A DNA stretch of 64,000 nucleotides. It comes from Glandiceps talaboti. Lineage: Eukaryota > Hemichordata > Enteropneusta > Spengelidae. Below, piece by piece: positions 1 through 64,000 of this stretch. Below the pieces are notes generated by a model. That model had not been told where the DNA came from, ran no database searches, and worked only from the letters and a program-made list of their open reading frames with translations. The stretch is taken from the NCBI RefSeq assembly GCF_964340395.1, contig NC_135556.1:3756001-3820000 (forward strand), given 5' to 3'. Numbering within the stretch: position 1 is the first letter of the stretch; each line of letters starts with the position of its first letter. The translations under genes were made by a program, and so were the position numbers.

Positions 1-37621
<37,621 letters not shown>

Positions 37622-37870
37622 GTTTGGATAGTTAACATTTGACAAGCGTCAAGTTGTGTGTACAATTTCTTGCGCTTTGTAAATTTGTACAGTCCTACTA
37701 GTCAGAATTGGAGTGATACTGTAATTTATAGTAAAGTTTTGTACCTTATAATGTATCCACAACTACTTTTTAATATATCTTCATCATTAAATGTAGACTT
37801 GCAAATAACAGAACCGACACATTTTGTTGAAGTTTTGAAAGAGATGTTGCATAAGTACATCTGATTTCAG

Positions 37871-37973
37871 CATTTATTGTACACTTGCCTCTACTGACGG
37901 TAAAGTCAAAGACATACGCTTGATTCCTACACCCAGTTCACCTCCCCCGCCTTACAGTGAAACAGAGGCTTAA
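37871..37973 (+). CDS. Possible alternative terminal exon of the SVEP1-like gene
   Basis: Diverged duplicate of the end of exon 34, preceded by TACATCTGATTTCAG. Spliced to exon 33 (phase 2) it reads in frame: N, IYCTLASTDGKVKDIRLIP, then the PSSPPPPYSETEA end and TAA, giving a 34-residue tail. Similarity to exon 34 continues into the 3' UTR to about 38085. A 2-nt insertion relative to exon 34 is what puts it in frame with this acceptor. Could instead be inert 3' UTR. Confidence 0.45.
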
Positions 37974-38360
37974 GTTTGGATAGTTAACATTTGACATGGT
38001 GTGTGTACGCCTTCATTAGGTTTTCTAAATTTGTACAATGATACTAGTCGGAATTGAAGTCATAATGTAATGTATAGTTTTAGTGTATATTTGGTTCTCA
38101 TTTTATCCGAGATTTTTGTCGAGTCAGGCGAGGTTTTGTTTCAGGGTTTATGATTTTCGTTGTAATGTACGATATCTCCTTTGTGGTTATGTTTAATTGT
38201 CACTGATCGATTTCTGTATGTTTTGTGATAAAGCTATTCAAGAATCAGGACCAACAGAGCACTTGAATGATTTCCGTCAATTCCAATCTTCATGATGCGG
38301 TAATAACTGATATTACATAGAAAACATTTTCTGTAGTTATCTCTTCACAGATGCACTGGA

Positions 38361-38366
38361 AATAAA
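38361..38366 (+). terminator. Candidate polyadenylation signal AATAAA
   Basis: AATAAA followed by a T/G-rich stretch (TTTTATTGTGG), about 740 nt after the exon 34 stop and 390 after the alternative stop. No transcript evidence. Confidence 0.35.
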
Positions 38367-59011
<20,645 letters not shown>

Positions 59012-59090
59012 ATTTGACAATGTGTGACTTGTCAGCTTTCATAACATGACGGACTCAGTACTAGAGTGTATATAATAGAATACAGGTGAA
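59012..59090 (-). promoter_or_regulatory. Probable 5' leader and core promoter of the kinase gene
   Basis: On the minus strand a TATTATATACAC motif lies about 60-70 nt before the start codon, followed by two upstream ATGs: a two-codon ORF (ATG TTA TGA) and a 13-codon ORF whose TAG overlaps the main start region. The TSS is unknown. Confidence 0.3.
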
Positions 59091-59336
59091 TTCTACGTTC
59101 CAACTAATAAAGATAGTGGTTTAGCAAACGTAAGCACACCAGAAAATTTATATGCACGTAAAACATTGTCAGAAAGGAAATACATTCTACTGTTGGTAGT
59201 AGCGGAGATGGCTGTTTCAGTATGCATGACCACGGATACTCCAGCAACCCACTGATAAATAACCGGACCGGACCAGTGACCGGACTGAAATATAGACTGT
59301 CACACCTTTTATTTCTGAACAGATTGCTACTACATC

Positions 59337-59430
59337 ACATACATACATACATACATACATACATACATACATACATACATACATACATACCTACCTACCT
59401 ACCTACCTACCTACCTACCTACCTACCTAC

Positions 59431-59487
<57 letters not shown>

Positions 59488-59527
59488 TACATACATACAT
59501 ACATACATACATACATACATACATACT
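59337..59527. repeat. (ACAT), (ACCT), (CA), (ACAT) compound microsatellite
   Basis: About 190 bp in four blocks, immediately left of a hairpin. Confidence 0.95.
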
Positions 59528-59634
59528 GAATGCGACGTTTTGATCCGTCTACCAGTACGGATCTAGCTTGATCACACAATGCACAATTTGCGTGATCAAG
59601 GTCCGTATAGTAGACGGATCAAAACGTCGCATTC
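59528..59634. repeat. Hairpin-forming inverted repeat
   Basis: A perfect 25-bp outer arm pair, GAATGCGACGTTTTGATCCG through CTAC (59528-59552) and its reverse complement (59610-59634), plus inner pairing of CTTGATCAC with GTGATCAAG and small bulges. Confidence 0.88.
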
Positions 59635-62565
59635 GTTTCCATTTTACATCTCCAAAGTAACTACATTTTATTGTCCAACATATAAATACTGACAAACATT
59701 AACAACAGAGTTGATATCAACAGCGTTTGTACAAAATATGCAAAAATGTTCATTATTAGGAGTGTGAGGGGTTTGCACGCGCTACTGATCGATGACCGTA
59801 CCCTGGCTTCACCTGTAAAATCTCTCTTTAGATCAGTTATTGATGGCGTTTAGTCTTTGTTATATAAAACCACTCAACGCAACGCAACGGCTGATCTTTC
59901 AGTCTAGACTTAGTGTAGATGCAACTCAATAGGTTATATTCCTTATTTTATATATCACCATGAAACTATTTCCACTACTAAGATTATAAATTATTTATCC
60001 TCAACGCAGTTGACATTGCACAGCATTTTATTTCATATAAACAAATTACGATCATTCTTAAGTCAAAATTTGTTTGCTTTCTATATAGAAAATTATTTTG
60101 ACAGTCCAATTCATATATATCATATCAAACCCGTTCAGCTGCCAGTGGTAACTTCCGTCCACCATCAACAAAATTAAATATCACCCAACAAAATTTTAGC
60201 AGCGACAAAGCATTGGAATTCTTTACCATACCCCCTTAAAAGTAAAATGTCAAGGCAAAAACTCAAGCATGAACTAAGAAATTATACTTTAAGTATTCTG
60301 TGACTTACAAATTCCAACCCTCGCGTTGCCATGTATCGTTTCTCTTTGGCGTTTTCATTAACATTTCTTGCTTTTATTGTATTTGTATTGCTTCCCACGT
60401 CATTTGTACTGTCCTTGTATTATAAGCACATTGCAGTTTTGAGTTATGTGTTTCTGGGGAAAGAAAACATATATACTTGAATGGTCGGAGGCTTAAACTA
60501 GGGTCGATTGGGCTATCGGAAAGAAACCTTTTTTATTTTGCCTAAATGTATTTTCAAAGAGTAAAAGTAAAACAAAACTTTAACACTATGATAATGTTAG
60601 TCTGTATAATATTGTCTCTTTAAATATAACGATTTACTAAAAAAAAACAGTCATATCTTCATTGAGCACCATATCCAAGCCAGTATTCTAGTGTTACAGT
60701 ATAAGAGTAGAAGTTATTTTAAGCTGGAATTTTTTTCTTTAAACGTGTACCACTATTATTACTTTATTTGTACAACGTTAATAATGTAAAACTACAGTAT
60801 TAAGTAGTTTTAGGTACAGGTAAACATGACAGTCACAAACCATTAGCGGTCCAAGTGCAACAAACCCGCGGGCTTGCCTGGCGAAAACGGGTGTCATAAA
60901 AGTTGTTTGCATCTCTAAAGCTGTTTGTAGCGTTACTTATAATAGCCTAATAAATTGATAACAACTGATATAAGACGGAGATAATGTTTGCCTCAATTGA
61001 CTCACTCCTCAGAAATGATCTTACGCTGTGAACTACACTTTTACAGCTGTTTACTTGTGTTATGTAAGAGCCCATCATCACATGTGTAAATATTGGTACT
61101 CTTTGATAACAAGTCCACTTGCTTGGCTAATGGCTTGTCCCAGTAATGGACGTAAAATATGAAGCCTTCGGTACTGCATAATTGGAAAACAGCTACTACA
61201 TCGCACTGAAAATAGATAAAGAAGTACAATGTATGCTAGGTTAAACTCTATAGTCACGTTATACACAGAATGCACTCACCAGATTACGTACACACTGTAT
61301 TAAGGATCTGCGAGATACAATATGAATATAACTGTAGCGATTATTTGCATTGGTCAATTCAACCAACATTTACCTGTTAATATGTCATGTTAACACAGCA
61401 TTTCGATACTAGAAAGGATTTTGTAAAGACAATTTTAGAAAAGAACATTCCACTACATCCCGGAAAATGCGAGAATAAAAGGGGATTGCATGCATGCAGC
61501 GATATATGTACTTACAACTAGCCAAAATACTGCTTTGGGGGATTGTTTTAGTTTCTAAAAAACAGCTACAATGAATATATGAATAAATCATTTTTTTTAA
61601 AAACATATAAATGTATGAAACTTGATCAAAGTTACTGCTATATATTTCCGGTTTTAAGTTAAGTTAAAATGCAACATTACAATTATTGTTACTCATTACA
61701 ATACAAACTACCATTTTTGTATTTTCGTTTACGGTAATCTGAAAAACAAACGCATTACATTAGTTTTGCTGATTTTGAACATGTCAATATTAGATTTAAT
61801 ACATTTCCATATATAATATCTAACATTCCCCGTGATCTACCCTTAATTGAGAGGGATTAACGCCACAAGGGCCTAGCTACAAAAATGTCGTTTTGAGAAA
61901 AAGGCCAAAAATGTATTTGCGGCACTAGTCCATTATGACCCCAAGCCAAATTTAAATCACTGTCTGGTCGTGCATTATTTATCTTCACCCAGGACAATTT
62001 GGTATGATCAGAGTAGAAAGAGTAAACTATCGGAAAATGTCAGCAGGGCTTTAGAGAAATGTGTCATTTAAAAAAAACACACAATAATTTTCACTAACCC
62101 TTTCGACTCTAGTCAGACATTAATTCACATGTTGTACCTAGTTATCATTCAGAATAACGCTTGAGATCAGAAATCACACATTGACAAAATTAGAATTCAT
62201 AAAAGTGAAAAGTCACACAAATGTAGCTAGGAACTTTTGGCACTATTACTTTTTAAATATCACTTTAACCTGAAAATTTGAATGTTATCTTTAATAAGTG
62301 TTTATGCTCTTTGTTATATCTTTCCTTGAAAATGTTGGCACGGACTAAATCACGGAAAACCTGTCTTAGCTTCACTTCCCAAATCAAAAAGGTCAGACAT
62401 TTCACTATAATTGTGTACTATAGGTTATAAGTGTGATCTCAATTACAAATTCGGTATGAAGAAAAACGTAGTAATTCACGTAAGAGTTTATAGAACTCAT
62501 TTTATTGTTGAGTATTCATTTCCAGATTGATAGTAATTATGTTGATGTATATGCAGGGTCTTCAC
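59635..62565. other. Intergenic region between tandem kinase genes
   Basis: About 2.9 kb with no assigned exon. A dispersed-repeat copy (60457-60540) is related to 17189-17345. A minus-strand ORF at 61041-61229 with an acceptor-like start is unassigned. Confidence 0.55.
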
Positions 62566-63871
<1,306 letters not shown>

Positions 63872-64000
63872 CTAAAAAGTAAGGTACATTGAATTAAATT
63901 CTTTGCTTGCAGTCCACGTGCGGGTAGATTTGTGAGTATATTTTGAAACAAAAGCGTTTTGCTCAGCATTTCCACAGAATTTGATACTAAGTGTAAAAAG

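Noticed and set aside
61041-61229. Minus-strand ORF with an acceptor-like TTTTCAG before CDVVAVFQLC
   Set aside because: No recognised domain, no partner exon with matching phase found; left unassigned.

Overview
The window is animal nuclear DNA: AT-rich, intron-dense, full of simple repeats, with GT-AG introns and extracellular modules on phase-1 exons. The protein families (sushi/HYR/EGF/pentraxin proteins, Tie-like receptor kinases) and the repeat style suggest a marine invertebrate, perhaps an amphioxus or hemichordate. The species cannot be fixed from sequence alone.

Layout. (1) Positions 1-37621, plus strand: the 3' part of a very large SVEP1/polydom-like gene. I resolve 34 exons whose reading frame closes exactly (2574 residues plus stop; the 5' end lies outside the window). 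Order of modules: HYR, sushi x3, HYR, sushi x2, HYR x2, sushi, a duplicated unknown 'X' domain with a furin-like site, GCC2/GCC3 x3, 21 EGF, pentraxin/LamG, 2 EGF, TSP1, sushi, a second X domain, GCC2/GCC3, one transmembrane helix and a short PPPY tail. A second, in-frame terminal exon lies just downstream. (2) Positions 59011 down to about 40018, minus strand: a complete 17-exon receptor tyrosine kinase (signal peptide, unknown region, EGF, Ig, EGF, EGF, TM, kinase), convergent with the first gene. One kinase exon carries an apparent 1-nt frameshift. (3) Positions 63871-62566, minus strand: the last two exons of a paralogous kinase gene, so the kinases form a tandem array.

Mobile DNA: a 3.7-kb non-autonomous LTR element (19064-22797, minus strand) with 562-bp LTRs, target duplication, purine tract and five tandem primer-binding-site units; a recent LINE with intact ORF2 and a 13-bp target duplication (49950-53769); an older LINE fragment inside a minisatellite (47741-48606); a 1.0-kb TA-flanked MITE (4908-5911); a recombinase-like ORF relic; and two large hairpins beside microsatellites.

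The most unusual theme is tandem repetition seeded at 5' splice sites of the SVEP1-like gene. Two minisatellites (31 bp x about 74, 59 bp x about 46) consist of the last 18-20 exon bases plus the donor and intron start, so each array holds dozens of copies of one splice donor. A third starts at intron position +5, and three TATG arrays start 15-50 nt after donors.
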